Shown here: in pieces, positions 1 through 6,504 of the stretch
Position numbering within the stretch: position 1 is the first letter of the stretch
Layout: every line of letters starts with the position of its first letter
From: Candidatus Binatota bacterium
GTDB taxonomy: Bacteria > Desulfobacterota > Binatia > Bin18
Direction of reading: 5' to 3'
Assembly (NCBI GenBank): GCA_011523315.1
Contig: WTHE01000438.1
Coordinates: 1 to 9,454, forward strand
DNA: 9,454 bases
Notes under the pieces: model-generated
What the model saw: the letters and a program-made list of their open reading frames with translations, nothing else
Database searches by the model: none
Told to the model about the DNA's origin: nothing
Translations under genes and position numbers: made by a program

Positions 1-434
1 GTCCAGGCCATACGGAGCAGATCCAGGCCCTCGGCAAAGCGGTCGCGGCTTTCCTCGAACGGGATAGCCAGGGCGTCGTACTCGCGCTTGTCATACCCCC
101 GGCCGGCTGAGAACACGCTCCGGCCCTGGCTCAACAAGTCCAACAGGGCAAAGTCTTCGGCCACCCGCAGGGGATGGTGGCAGGGCAGCAGTACGGTCGC
201 CGGGGCCAGCTTGATACGGCTGGTCTGGGCCGCCAGGTGCGACAAAAAGACGGCCGGAGCGGGCAGGCAGCCAAACAGGCCAAAATGGTGTTCCGGGACC
301 CAGGCCGACTCATAGCCCAGTTCTTCGGCGACTTGGCACTCGCGCAGCACCTCGCGCAGGAACTGGTTGGGATCGCGTCGGTCGGCGCCGTAGGCGGGTG
401 GATTATCGGTTAGGGTGAAATAGCCGAACTTCAT
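1..434 (-). CDS. Luciferase-like (LLM class) flavin monooxygenase, N-terminal part, cut by window edge
   Basis: Reading leftward from the ATG at 434-432, an open frame of 144 codons runs off the window. It begins MKFGYFTLTD and carries the hallmarks of the bacterial luciferase-like TIM-barrel family (PF00296): AEELGYESAWVPEHHF (about residues 36-51), the TSRIKLAPATVLLP strand-loop (71-84), HPLRVAEDFALLDLLSQGR (87-105) and the glycine-rich SAGRGYD (109-115). Family members use reduced flavin (FMNH2 or F420H2) and O2 to oxidise organic substrates; which cofactor applies here cannot be told. Roughly 200 C-terminal residues lie outside the window. It is homologous to the monooxygenase at 3372-4408 on the other strand, and the two align without gaps through ESR-x-R-[FY]. 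The gene lies downstream of the GST on the same strand but behind an intrinsic terminator, so it may need its own promoter or read-through. A weak GAGG about 14 nt upstream is the only ribosome-site candidate. Confidence 0.9.
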   Translation of the reverse strand, partial: MKFGYFTLTDNPPAYGADRRDPNQFLREVLRECQVAEELGYESAWVPEHHFGLFGCLPAPAVFLSHLAAQTSRIKLAPATVLLPCHHPLRVAEDFALLDLLSQGRSVFSAGRGYDKREYDALAIPFEESRDRFAEGLDLLRMAW

Positions 435-441
435 GATGTTT

Positions 442-477
442 GTTTCAATCCTCGCCCGACCCGCAGGCCGGGCGCTC
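442..477 (-). repeat. Solitary CRISPR-repeat-like element in the monooxygenase leader
   Basis: On the minus strand this 36-nt stretch reads GAG, a CGCCCG arm (474-469), a 10-nt loop, the matching CGGGCG arm (458-453), then AGG and the tail ATTGAAAC. A GC-rich stem followed by GGATTGAAAC is the layout of many type I-C and related CRISPR repeats. I see one copy only, with no spacers and no cas gene, so this is not an array. It could be a relic or orphan repeat, or a chance hairpin in the 5' leader of the monooxygenase gene. Confidence 0.3.
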
Positions 478-478
478 T

Positions 479-506
479 AAAAAGGGGCAAGCCCGCAGCT
501 TGCCCC
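479..506 (-). terminator. Intrinsic terminator of the GST gene
   Basis: Read on the minus strand, GGGGCAAGC (506-498), a 5-nt loop and GCTTGCCCC (492-484) form a perfect 9-bp hairpin, followed at once by five U (483-479). It starts 7 nt past the GST stop codon. It should end GST transcription before the downstream monooxygenase. Confidence 0.9.
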
Positions 507-513
507 ACCAGAA

Positions 514-1167
514 TCAGCCGCCCTGCTGCTGTTTTTGCAGCGCCTCCAGAGCGGCGCCCTGCTCGCCCAGCACCCGCTTGGTGGATTCCCGGTCTTGAAT
601 TTTGCCCCACCAGGCGGCCAGTTTTGGACGCCCCTCAATCGCCGGCTTTTGGCCGAAGGCGGGCAGGAAATTGTTCATGAAGAAGATCGTCGGCGTCAGC
701 GCCGCGTCGGCCAGGGTAAAATCTGCGCCGGCCGCCCAGCCGTCGTCCGACAGCTGCGACTCGAGATGGTCGAGACGCCCCTGGATCTCAACCATTTTTT
801 CGTCAATAAAACTCTGCTCCAGGTCTTGGCCGAACAGCTTCGGAAAGCAGGCTCGCAGCGGCGGGTCGAGGTACAGGTCGTGCAGGCGGGTGAAGCTGCG
901 CACCTTGGCCCGCGCCTCCGGGTCCGTGGGCAGCAAGGGCTTTTCCGGAAACCGGTCTTCAAAATACTCGTTGATGAGTTCGGATTCGGCAATGATCTGG
1001 CTGCCGGTATCCAGCGCCGGGACCTTGCCCAGGGGGTTGATCTGCTTGTACTCGTCCGAACCCATCCCGCCGGGCGGCTCGGTCAGCTCGATATCCAGCC
1101 CCTTTTCATAGGCGGCGATACGGCATTTCGAGGCGAAATTACTGAGCGGTATACTATAGAGCTTCAT
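514..1167 (-). CDS. Glutathione S-transferase family protein
   Basis: A 217-residue cytosolic GST, the usual length for the family, which conjugates or transfers glutathione onto electrophiles or acts as a thiol-dependent reductase/isomerase. The N-terminal thioredoxin-like domain (about 1-75) shows MKLYSIPLSNFASKCR with candidate catalytic Ser9, Ser13 or Cys15, the cis-proline loop NPLGKVPAL (Pro50) and the gamma-glutamyl binding pair Glu61-Ser62 in AESELINEYFED. The all-helical C-terminal domain has the conserved N-capping box GADFTLADAALTP (Thr151 to Asp154). The ATG at 1167 is chosen because AGGAGG lies 4 nt upstream; an in-frame ATG at 1248 would add 27 residues that do not resemble the fold and would begin inside the promoter. 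The GST is transcribed away from the hydrolase-led operon and has its own promoter and terminator. The class (zeta-, beta- or tau-like) and substrate are not resolved. Confidence 0.92.
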   Translation of the reverse strand: MKLYSIPLSNFASKCRIAAYEKGLDIELTEPPGGMGSDEYKQINPLGKVPALDTGSQIIAESELINEYFEDRFPEKPLLPTDPEARAKVRSFTRLHDLYLDPPLRACFPKLFGQDLEQSFIDEKMVEIQGRLDHLESQLSDDGWAAGADFTLADAALTPTIFFMNNFLPAFGQKPAIEGRPKLAAWWGKIQDRESTKRVLGEQGAALEALQKQQQGG

Positions 1168-1171
1168 ACGT

Positions 1172-1177
1172 CCTCCT
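1172..1177 (-). promoter_or_regulatory. Shine-Dalgarno AGGAGG that fixes the GST start
   Basis: A perfect AGGAGG on the minus strand sits 4 nt before the ATG at 1167-1165. It decides against the upstream in-frame ATG at 1248. Confidence 0.85.
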
Positions 1178-1219
1178 GTGTTAAAAACGTCTCCATACAG
1201 ACCACGGACCGACCCCGGA

Positions 1220-1248
1220 ACTATCCTGAACCGAACCTCGGAAGTCAA
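1220..1248 (-). promoter_or_regulatory. Putative sigma70-type promoter for GST
   Basis: On the minus strand a TTGACT -35 box (1248-1243, 5 of 6 to consensus) is separated by exactly 17 nt from a GATAGT -10 box (1225-1220, 4 of 6). Transcription would start near 1213, giving a leader of about 45 nt to the GST ATG. The spacer holds a small palindrome CCGA-ACC-TCGG (1231-1241) that could be an operator. No equally good promoter for the plus-strand operon is visible in 1168-1298. Confidence 0.5.
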
Positions 1249-1298
1249 GTCCGAGCAGCTTGCGATGGTGCGAAAAGGGGTGATAGGACAGGCGCACG

Positions 1299-3359
1299 AT
1301 GTCTGCCGCGCTCATGCTCTTCGTGTGTCTCCTGGTGTGGGAGACCGTTACCCCGCCTGCGGCTGCGGCGCGCGTCACCCACATTGAGATTGACCGGGTT
1401 GAATCGCCGACCTTTGCGGGCCGGGCGTTTGGTGCGGTCGGGCAGTACGAGAAAATTGCGGGCCGGGCGTTCGGCGCGGTCGATCCCGGGGCGACGGAAA
1501 ATGCCGGTATCGTGAACCTGGACCTGGCCGCCACAGACAGCGCCGGGCGGGTCGCCTATGGCACCGACTTCGTCATCCTCCGCCCGCGCGATCCGACCAA
1601 AGGCAATCGCACCCTCTTCTATGGCGTGCTCAACCGCGGCAATAAGATCGATCTGGTCCTGCTCAACGACGTGCCCTACGGTCCGCCGACGAATACTCCT
1701 CATACTGCGACCGACGCCGGCAACGGCTTTCTCATGCGCCACGGCTATACGATTGTCTGGAGTGGCTGGCAGGCGCGCGGCAGGGCCGGCGCCCAGTGCT
1801 GTGTCCCGGACGAGCCGGGAGTGATGGGCGCTGACCTCCCGGTCGCGCTGGAGAACAGAACGCCGCTCAGCGGCCCTGTCCGCGACCTGTTTGTCGGTCG
1901 TCAGCAGACTGAGCCGCAGACCGCCAGCCTGAGCTACCCCGTGCTCTCAACAGACCCGCGCCTGATGCAGGTCAGCGTCCGGGCCAGGGCGCGCGGCGAG
2001 CAGCCGCAGCCCATCCCGGCCTGCGCCCAGCCAAGCCAGGCAGAGCGCTGCTGGGAGTTTGCCGCTGAGCAGACTGTCCGTTTCCAGCCCGGGTTTGAGT
2101 CAGGCTTGCTGTATGAATTTGTCTACACCGGCAAAAACCCGCCCGTTCTGGGCCTGGGATTTGCGGTGACCCGTGATGTGGTGTCGTTCCTGCGCTATGA
2201 AACGGCCGATGAGCGGGGGGCGGCCAATCCGCTGCGGCTGAACGAACACGACACCGGTATCCACAAAGCGCTGGCCTTCGGCATTTCACAGTCGGGCCGT
2301 TATCTTCAGGAGCACGTCTGGTCCGGCTTCAATCAGGACGAGCGCGAGCGCATCGTGTTTGACGGACTGATCGCCGACATCGGCGGTGCGGGCAAGACCT
2401 TCAGCAACTTTCCCTTTGGCCAGCCGGGCCGAACCCAGGGCGGTCACCAGGACTTCGGGTTTCCAGAAAACTGGTTTCCGTTTGCCTATGACACACAGCA
2501 CGATCCGCTGACCGGGAAACACGACGGCCTGCTGCGCACCGGCAGCGGCCAGCCCGGCGACGGCTTTGACCCGCTGATCATGGTCACCAACACCGCCAGC
2601 GAATACTGGCGCAAGAGCGCGTCCCTGCTGCATACCGATAGCCACGGGAATGACGTGCCCATCCCTGACACGGTGCGGCTCTACTTCTTCGCCAGCACCC
2701 AGCATTTTGCCCTGCATCCCGCCCCCATCACCACCTCCCTGGGCCAGCGGCTGGCCAAGGGACCGTGTACGCAGGAACACAACCCGGCCTTTCGCGGGCC
2801 GGTCATGCGCGCCCTCCTGCTGGCGCTGCACCGCTGGGTGCATGAGGGCACCCTGCCGCCGGCCAGCCGGATTCCTACCCGCCGGGCTGGCAGCCTGGTC
2901 TCGGCCCAGGACAGCGCCGCCGGCTTTCCGTCCATTCCGGGGGTGGCCCATATTGGCGACCTTAATCCGACGCTGGTCACGCATACCGCCGGGGACCAGG
3001 CCCGCTACACCAGCCTGGTGCCCAAAACCGACGCCGACGGCAACGATCTGGCCGGAATCCGCCTGCCCGATATCGCCGCTCCGGTCGGCACCTCTACCGG
3101 CTGGGCGCTACGGGCCGATGTGCCGGGCGCCATGTGCGGCAACTGGGGACAGTTCATCCCCTTTGCCCGGACCACAGCCGAACGCGAGGCGAGCGGCGAC
3201 CCGCGCCCGTCCCTGGCCGAACGCTATCCGAGCAGGGCGGCCTATGTCGATGCCGTCCGGCGGTCCGTTGCCGCGCTGCAAGACCAGGGCTTGCTCTTGG
3301 CAGACGATGCTGCGGCGTATATTGCTGATGCTGAGCGTACAGCACCTATCCCAGACTGA
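1299..3359 (+). CDS. Exported alpha/beta hydrolase-domain protein (Abhydrolase_10 type)
   Basis: A 686-residue protein of the large alpha/beta hydrolase family represented by Abhydrolase_10 (PF20091), whose members are mostly uncharacterised esterase-like enzymes. Residues 1-24 form a probable signal peptide: hydrophobic LMLFVCLLVW then PPAAAA before Arg25. It lacks the usual N-terminal Lys/Arg; in-frame stops at 1281 and 1284 exclude a longer start. The family-typical double GRAFGAV motif follows (about 42-62). The nucleophile elbow is GISQSGR (328-334), where Ser330 is the likely nucleophile and Ser332 replaces the second glycine of GxSxG. Glu435 in NTASEYW and His469 in STQHFALHP are the likely acid and base by family pattern. 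It should hydrolyse an ester, lactone or similar bond outside the cytoplasm. It is first in a five-gene run, with the next gene only 12 nt away. The ribosome site is weak (AGGACAGG-like). Substrate unknown. Confidence 0.85.
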   Translation: MSAALMLFVCLLVWETVTPPAAAARVTHIEIDRVESPTFAGRAFGAVGQYEKIAGRAFGAVDPGATENAGIVNLDLAATDSAGRVAYGTDFVILRPRDPTKGNRTLFYGVLNRGNKIDLVLLNDVPYGPPTNTPHTATDAGNGFLMRHGYTIVWSGWQARGRAGAQCCVPDEPGVMGADLPVALENRTPLSGPVRDLFVGRQQTEPQTASLSYPVLSTDPRLMQVSVRARARGEQPQPIPACAQPSQAERCWEFAAEQTVRFQPGFESGLLYEFVYTGKNPPVLGLGFAVTRDVVSFLRYETADERGAANPLRLNEHDTGIHKALAFGISQSGRYLQEHVWSGFNQDERERIVFDGLIADIGGAGKTFSNFPFGQPGRTQGGHQDFGFPENWFPFAYDTQHDPLTGKHDGLLRTGSGQPGDGFDPLIMVTNTASEYWRKSASLLHTDSHGNDVPIPDTVRLYFFASTQHFALHPAPITTSLGQRLAKGPCTQEHNPAFRGPVMRALLLALHRWVHEGTLPPASRIPTRRAGSLVSAQDSAAGFPSIPGVAHIGDLNPTLVTHTAGDQARYTSLVPKTDADGNDLAGIRLPDIAAPVGTSTGWALRADVPGAMCGNWGQFIPFARTTAEREASGDPRPSLAERYPSRAAYVDAVRRSVAALQDQGLLLADDAAAYIADAERTAPIPD
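1414..1482 (+). repeat. Two 27-nt direct repeats encoding AGRAFGAV
   Basis: Copies at 1414-1440 and 1456-1482 match at 25 of 27 positions, with a period of 42 nt (14 codons). Both differences are third-position changes, so the encoded motif is kept. The doubled GR-x-[FY]-G-x-V motif is normal for this hydrolase family, so this is probably protein structure rather than a recent slippage event. Confidence 0.7.
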
Positions 3360-3371
3360 ACGGAGGCTGGT

Positions 3372-3848
3372 GTGGAGTTTGGTTTATTCTCCCTGTTTGA
3401 CTTCTTCCCTGATCGCCAGAACGAGGTCCAGTACTACCGCGACACGCTCGACATCGCCATTGCGGCCGAGCAACTCGGCTTTGACTCGGTGTGGTTTGGC
3501 GAGGAGCACTTTTATGCCTTCGGGATCTGTCCCAGCCCCCAGCTGTTTCTGACCGCGCTGGCGCGGGAAACGTCCCGCATTCGTCTGGGCACCTCCATCA
3601 GCCTGCTGCCGTTCGACAACCCGCTGCGCAAAGCCGAAGACTTTGCCATGCTCGATATCCTGAGTGACGGACGGCTGAATTTCGGGGTGGGGCGCGGCAT
3701 TATTCAGAAGCACTTCGAGGGATTTGGGGTCAAGATGCGGGAGAGCCGGCGCGCTACGAGGAGGCGCTGGAGATCGTCCTGCGGGCCTGGACCCAGGACC
3801 CGGTCGAATACCAGGGCGAGTTCTGGCAGGTCCCGTCCCTGTCGCTGA
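3372..3848 (+). CDS. Luciferase-like flavin monooxygenase, N-terminal part before a frameshift
   Basis: The open frame starts at GTG 3372 with GGAGG 5 nt upstream and begins MEFGLFSLFDFF. It shows the luciferase-like monooxygenase pattern: AAEQLGFDSVWFGEEHF (about 31-47), TSRIRLGTSISLLP (67-80), NPLRKAEDFAMLDILSDGR (83-101) and GVGRG (105-109). True homology ends at ESR (residues 124-126, up to 3749); the last 32 residues to the stop at 3848 are arginine-rich out-of-frame translation. The rest of the enzyme continues in another frame from 3749 to 4408. Restoring one base, for example an extra G in the CCGG at 3746-3749, gives an intact protein of 345 residues, the normal family length. The gene lies 12 nt after the hydrolase and 29 nt before the dehydrogenase, inside the operon. 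Whether the break is real or a sequencing error cannot be told here. Confidence 0.85.
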   Translation: MEFGLFSLFDFFPDRQNEVQYYRDTLDIAIAAEQLGFDSVWFGEEHFYAFGICPSPQLFLTALARETSRIRLGTSISLLPFDNPLRKAEDFAMLDILSDGRLNFGVGRGIIQKHFEGFGVKMRESRRATRRRWRSSCGPGPRTRSNTRASSGRSRPCR

Positions 3849-4408
3849 GTCCCAAGCCGGTCCAGAAACCCCACCCGCCGATCTACCGGGGGACGATCAG
3901 TCCCGAGTCCTACGAGAGCGCCGCCATTGCCGGCGACAACGCGTTTGTCGTGCCGTGGTTGACCGGCCCCCACCCCAAGGTCAGACAGCGCATTGAGCGC
4001 TACCGGAGCCTGCTCAGCGAGCACGGTCATGGACAAAAACGGATGACGTTTATCTTCTGGCTGCTCGTCGATCCCGACCACAACGTTGCCGTGCGTGAGG
4101 GCCGCGAGGCGGTCCGCGCCTATACCGATCTGTTCACCTCGTTCGTGCCGCCCGAACTGATGAATCGGATGAAAGATGACGACCCGTTCAAAGCCTTTCT
4201 GCAATTCATTCGGGCCATGCCCGACCAGCTCGAAGAGCGGGCCGTGGTCGGCACCCCGGCAGAGTGTCGGCGGCGTCTGGCCGAGCTGAACGACGAGTTC
4301 GGGCTGGATCAGGTCGCGTTTTATTTTCACGCCGGCGGCCAGGATATCCCGCGTGTCAGGCGGAGACTGGAGCTGTTTGCCAAGGAAGTCATGCCGGAGT
4401 TCAAGTGA
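3749..4408 (+). CDS. Luciferase-like flavin monooxygenase, C-terminal part after a frameshift
   Basis: This frame carries the remaining 219 residues of the monooxygenase that starts at 3372. It opens with ARYEEALEIVLRAWTQDP, which joins directly to ESR of the upstream part and matches ESRDRFAEGLDLLRMAW of the paralogue at 1-434 without a gap. Further family features are the GEFWQVPSLSLSPKPVQKPHPPIY segment (written here as two blocks, GEFWQVPSL and PKPVQKPHPPIY) and the C-terminal GTPAECRRRLAELNDEFGLDQV followed by GG (likewise GTPAEC and FGLDQV). There is no start codon of its own near 3749. An ATG at 3950 is in frame but has no good ribosome site and would skip about 67 conserved residues, so independent translation of a working enzyme is unlikely. 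No slippery heptamer is seen at the junction. If the break is real, the gene is a pseudogene in an otherwise intact operon. Confidence 0.82.
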   Translation, partial: ARYEEALEIVLRAWTQDPVEYQGEFWQVPSLSLSPKPVQKPHPPIYRGTISPESYESAAIAGDNAFVVPWLTGPHPKVRQRIERYRSLLSEHGHGQKRMTFIFWLLVDPDHNVAVREGREAVRAYTDLFTSFVPPELMNRMKDDDPFKAFLQFIRAMPDQLEERAVVGTPAECRRRLAELNDEFGLDQVAFYFHAGGQDIPRVRRRLELFAKEVMPEFK

Positions 4409-4437
4409 GAACACACAAGGAGGCAAGGAGGACAGCC

Positions 4438-5217
4438 ATGCTACTCAAGGACAAAATCGCGGTGGTCACCGGGATCGGGACCGGGATGGGCAAGGCGATC
4501 GCGCTGCGCTACGCCAGGGAGGGCGCCCACGTGGTGGGGGCCGAGATTGACGAGGCCAGCGGCCAGCAGACCGCCGCCGAGGTCAGCGCCCACGACCGCC
4601 GCGGCCTGTTCGTCAAGACCGATATGGGCCGGCTGGCCGATATCAAGGCGATGGTCGCCAAAGCCGTGGACACCTTCGGGCAGATTGACATTCTGGTCAA
4701 TAACGCCGGGGTGACCCGCAGCCTGGGCTTTTTTGACGTGACCGAGGAGGACTGGGACTGGATCCATGCGGTCAACGCCAAGGGGGTGTTTTTCTGTATG
4801 CAGGAAGTGGCCCGCGAGATGGCCAAGCGCAACGAGGGCCGCATCGTCAATATCGCCTCGATTGCCGGCAAGGGCTTTCGCGGCACCTCGAACATCTCGT
4901 ATGCCGGCTCCAAGGGGGCGGTCATTGCCATGACCCGCATCGGCGCCTCACAGCTGGCCAAGCACAACATCAACGTCAACGCCATCTGCCCCGGCGCGAC
5001 CCGCACCAGCCTGTACGACCGGGTGATGGAGCAGCTCACCGAGCGGGAGGGCATCAGCGAGGCCGAGGCGATTGCCCGCATGGACGCCTCCATCCCGCTC
5101 AAGCGCTCCAACACCCCGGACGACATTGCCAATATGGCCGCCTTCCTGGCCTCAGACGAGGCCCACAATATCACCGGCCAGTCCTTCAACGTCGATGGCG
5201 GCCTGATGTGGGACTGA
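4438..5217 (+). CDS. Short-chain dehydrogenase/reductase (classical SDR)
   Basis: A 259-residue classical SDR, an NAD(P)(H)-dependent alcohol/ketone oxidoreductase of the cytosol. The Rossmann motif TGIGTGMG is at 11-18, NNAG at 88-91, and the catalytic set is Asn113, Ser141, Tyr155 and Lys159 (YAGSK). The C-terminal NVDGG motif is present. The acidic residues after the second strand (Glu36, Asp38 in GAEID) favour NAD(H) over NADP(H) by family rule. The ATG at 4438 has AAGGAGG 6 nt upstream, and the protein begins directly with the first strand (MLLKDKIAVVTG). It sits 29 nt after the monooxygenase and 23 nt before the first CoA-transferase. In that setting it probably oxidises a hydroxyl made by the oxygenase or hydrolase, or acts on a hydroxyacyl intermediate. 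3-oxoacyl-ACP reductase is a common automatic name for such proteins, but nothing here supports a fatty acid synthesis role. Confidence 0.93.
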   Translation: MLLKDKIAVVTGIGTGMGKAIALRYAREGAHVVGAEIDEASGQQTAAEVSAHDRRGLFVKTDMGRLADIKAMVAKAVDTFGQIDILVNNAGVTRSLGFFDVTEEDWDWIHAVNAKGVFFCMQEVAREMAKRNEGRIVNIASIAGKGFRGTSNISYAGSKGAVIAMTRIGASQLAKHNINVNAICPGATRTSLYDRVMEQLTEREGISEAEAIARMDASIPLKRSNTPDDIANMAAFLASDEAHNITGQSFNVDGGLMWD

Positions 5218-5240
5218 CAAAATGAGTGGGAGGAACACCC

Positions 5241-6461
5241 ATGGCCCAAGGAATGGATCACCTGCTGTCTGACTTACGCGTTCTCGACCTGACCCGCGCC
5301 CTGGCCGGTCCGAGCTGTACCCGCATGCTGGTCGAAATGGGGGCCGAGGTCATCAAGGTCGAACCCGCACCGGGCGGGGATATGGTCCGCGGTATCTCGG
5401 TCTTTCGCAATGACCGCAGCCTGTACTACGTCCAGCAGAACCGGGGCAAGAAGAGCTTGTGCGTCAATCTGCGCGACCCCCAGGGCCTGGCCCTGGTGAC
5501 CGAACTCATCCCCCAGGTCGATGTGGTGGTCGAGAATTTCAAGCCCGGGGTGATCGCCAATATGGGGCTGGGCTATGAGCGGCTCAAAGAGCTGAAATCC
5601 GATATCATCCTGTGCTCCATCTCGGCTCTGGGCCAGAGCGGCCCGCTGGCCAATACGCCCGGCTACGACTACATCGCCCAGGCCTACTCGGGGGTCACAT
5701 CGATGATCGGTGAGCCGGACGATGCGCCGTATATTCCGCTGGTCGGGCTGGGCGATGTCAGCACCGGTGTCCACGCCGCCCTGGCGATTGTGTCGGCCCT
5801 GCGCTACCGCGACCGCGCGGGCGTCGGCCAGCACCTCGATATCGCCCTGCTCGACGTCTACTACCACTACCACGAGGCCAACGTCGAAACCTACAGCGGC
5901 AGCGGCGGGGAAATCGAACCGACCCGCAGCGGCCGCTATATGACCTACGCCTGTCCGTGCGGGGTGTTTCGGGGCAAGGGCGGCTATCTGGTCGTCATGG
6001 CCCTGCTGCACCACTGGAAGGACTTGTGCAAAGCCCTGGGTAAAGACGAGCTGGCCAAGCATCCCGACTATGTGACCGACGCCAAACGGCTCGAACGGCG
6101 CGACGAGATCGTCGCCATGGTCGAGGACTGGCTCCAGACCTTCCCCGATGTGCCGAGTGCCGTCGAGTGCTTAGAGCAGCACGGAGTGCCGGTTGCGCCG
6201 GTGCTGTCGGTGGCCGACACCGTCCATCATCCCCATCACCGGGCTCGGGGGACCGTGCGGACGGTCAACGACCCGGTCCACGGCGAGTTTGAGATGCCCG
6301 GCATGCCGCTCAAGTTCTCGGCTTTTCCCGAGCCCCTGCCGCTGGTGGCGCCCACGCTCGGACAGCACAACGAAGAAGTCCTGACCACCTACCTGGGCCG
6401 CTCGGCCGAAGAGGTCCAGAAGCTGCGCGAGGCCGGGGTGTTGCTGGAGAAAAACAGCTAA
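5241..6461 (+). CDS. Type III CoA-transferase (CaiB/BaiF family), first tandem copy
   Basis: A 406-residue CaiB/BaiF (formyl-CoA transferase type, PF02515) enzyme. The family moves CoA from an acyl-CoA donor to a free carboxylic acid through an aspartyl-CoA anhydride/thioester; members fold as interlocked dimers. The N-terminal RVLDLTRALAGPSCTRML (13-30) and GAEVIKVE (34-41) are typical. The likely catalytic aspartate is Asp172 in GLGDVSTGVHAA, matching Asp169 of formyl-CoA transferase. Asp-Pro, QTFPDVPSAVE and GVPVAPVLS motifs in the C-terminal half also fit. The start at ATG 5241 is preferred over GTG 5226: GGGAGGAA lies just upstream, and it gives exactly the same length and register as the paralogue at 6505. 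Gap to the dehydrogenase is 23 nt. The substrate acid is unknown; formyl-CoA:oxalate function is not implied. Confidence 0.93.
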   Translation: MAQGMDHLLSDLRVLDLTRALAGPSCTRMLVEMGAEVIKVEPAPGGDMVRGISVFRNDRSLYYVQQNRGKKSLCVNLRDPQGLALVTELIPQVDVVVENFKPGVIANMGLGYERLKELKSDIILCSISALGQSGPLANTPGYDYIAQAYSGVTSMIGEPDDAPYIPLVGLGDVSTGVHAALAIVSALRYRDRAGVGQHLDIALLDVYYHYHEANVETYSGSGGEIEPTRSGRYMTYACPCGVFRGKGGYLVVMALLHHWKDLCKALGKDELAKHPDYVTDAKRLERRDEIVAMVEDWLQTFPDVPSAVECLEQHGVPVAPVLSVADTVHHPHHRARGTVRTVNDPVHGEFEMPGMPLKFSAFPEPLPLVAPTLGQHNEEVLTTYLGRSAEEVQKLREAGVLLEKNS

Positions 6462-6470
6462 CCGGGTCCA

Positions 6471-6487
6471 CGTCGGTTCCCCCGACG
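6471..6487 (+). other. Small hairpin between the two CoA-transferase genes
   Basis: CGTCGG (6471-6476), a 5-nt loop and CCGACG (6482-6487) form a 6-bp stem in the 43-nt gap, ending 5 nt before the AAGGAG ribosome site (6493-6498) of the second gene. There is no U tract, so it is not an intrinsic terminator. It could affect mRNA stability or relative translation of the two copies. Confidence 0.4.
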
Positions 6488-6504
6488 GAGGGAAGGAGTA
6501 CCCG

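Noticed and set aside
442..506. A CRISPR array
   Set aside because: Only one repeat-like unit is present; the neighbouring hairpin at 484-506 is a different sequence followed by a U run and is an ordinary terminator.
535..1515. A 326-codon open frame on the plus strand
   Set aside because: It covers the GST gene antisense, crosses its promoter and enters the hydrolase out of frame; no recognisable domain.
2286..2984. A 232-codon minus-strand frame and a 300-codon plus-strand frame (2650-3552) within the hydrolase
   Set aside because: Both are out-of-frame translations of the hydrolase gene; composition is Arg/Pro/Ser-rich or Gly-rich, without motifs.
3746..3757. Programmed -1 frameshifting in the monooxygenase
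   Set aside because: No X-XXY-YYZ slippery heptamer is present at the junction, and this enzyme family is not known to use recoding.
4264..4437. An N-terminal extension of the dehydrogenase
   Set aside because: The extension is the shadow of the monooxygenase C-terminus in another frame. ATG 4438 has AAGGAGG at ideal spacing and starts at the first Rossmann strand.
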